6,098 nucleotides of DNA from an uncultured Lachnospiraceae bacterium (lineage in GTDB: Bacteria; Bacillota; Clostridia; Lachnospirales; Lachnospiraceae): NCBI GenBank assembly GCA_900313265.1, contig OMRN01000094.1, positions 1-6,098 of the forward strand. Direction: 5' to 3'. The notes under the pieces were generated by a model. The model saw only the letters and a list, made by a program, of their open reading frames with translations. It did no database searches and was not told where the DNA came from. This document shows, one piece after another, positions 5,877-6,098 of this stretch. The position numbers were made by a program, and so were the translations under genes. The first letter of the stretch is position 1. The number at the start of each line of letters is the position of its first letter.

Positions 5877-5897
5877 AGCCCGTAAAAATGGTATTTT
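5869..5897 (+). promoter_or_regulatory. Downstream promoter P2 of the lysA-like gene
   Basis: TTGACA (5869-5874), an optimal 17-base spacer and TATTTT (5892-5897), preceded by TGG as an extended -10. The start point should be near 5904, giving a leader of about 65 bases. That is too short for a lysine riboswitch. The leader holds a 6-bp hairpin, TGCCGG-GAAAA-CCGGCA (5930-5946), ahead of the ribosome site. Confidence 0.6.
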
Positions 5898-5969
5898 AAA
5901 GAATGTTTTGGGGAATACGGCATCAAAGTTGCCGGGAAAACCGGCAGGAAAAGCAGGATGGAATGAGTT

Positions 5970-6098
5970 ATGAAATCATTTGTGGAATCGAGTAATTTCT
6001 TCGGAAAAGAGAATCCCGAAGAACTGGCAAAAGAATACGGAACTCCGTTATATGTCTATAATGAAGATAATTTAAGAGCGCATATGAGGGATGTGGCG
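5970..6098 (+). CDS. lysA: Diaminopimelate decarboxylase-like PLP enzyme, N-terminal part (3' end off window)
   Basis: 43 codons run in frame to the window edge. The protein begins MKSFVESSNFFGKENPEELA and continues KEYGTPLYVYNEDNLRAHM. The YGTPLYVYNEDNLR block, placed 20-30 residues from the start after an NFFG-type opening, is typical of LysA, the last step of lysine synthesis (meso-diaminopimelate to L-lysine and CO2, PLP-dependent). The same fold-III decarboxylase family includes carboxynorspermidine and ornithine/arginine decarboxylases. The PLP lysine and the substrate-specificity residues lie beyond the window, so the substrate is not certain. The start is forced: an in-frame TGA stands at 5964-5966 just upstream. 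AGGA at 5955-5958 is 11 bases away, a rather long gap. The 187-base spacer with its own promoters separates it from the hydrolase operon. Confidence 0.72.
   Translation, partial: MKSFVESSNFFGKENPEELAKEYGTPLYVYNEDNLRAHMRDVA

Noticed and set aside
5904..5969. Lysine riboswitch before the lysA-like gene
   Set aside because: The leader from the best promoter is about 65 bases with one 6-bp hairpin, far short of a lysine aptamer.

Overview
The window looks like chromosome from a Gram-positive anaerobe of the Bacillota, most likely a clostridial or Lachnospiraceae-type bacterium. The evidence is AGGAGG-type ribosome sites, TTGACA/TATAAT promoters (some with an extended TG -10), a purine-rich leader, and the protein families present. 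Base composition is moderate and similar across the genes. I see no tRNA, rRNA, CRISPR array, insertion sequence or phage gene.

Left half (1-2584): this holds the three parts of the AmmeMemoRadiSam system, all on the minus strand. From right to left they are amrB (Memo/LigB-like, 1778-2584), amrA (AMMECR1-like, 1151-1744) and the 5' end of amrS (radical SAM enzyme, cut by the left edge). A plus-strand gene for a soluble von Willebrand factor A protein with an intact MIDAS (429-1100) sits between amrA and amrS. It runs convergent to amrA, with a shared hairpin at 1110-1150, and divergent from amrS. amrB and amrA lie in the same reading frame, separated only by a linker with two TGA codons, so they look like a split version of a B-A fusion.

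Right half (2785-5782): a two-gene plus-strand operon starts from a consensus promoter divergent from amrB. The first gene starts at TTG and encodes a membrane c-di-GMP protein: signal peptide, periplasmic solute-binding (SBP_bac_3-like) sensor, one membrane helix, a degenerate GGDEF domain and an intact EAL domain. It is best read as a ligand-controlled phosphodiesterase. Its last 8 bases overlap the start of an alpha/beta-hydrolase gene with a complete Ser-Asp-His triad.

Right edge (5783-6098): a spacer with two near-identical promoter modules 40 bp apart leads into the first 43 codons of a diaminopimelate decarboxylase-like gene (lysA-like), cut by the window end.

No single new system can be demonstrated. 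The points most worth following are the VWA gene lodged inside the Amr locus, the two in-frame TGA codons between amrB and amrA, and the dead GGDEF domain next to an intact EAL domain under a periplasmic sensor.
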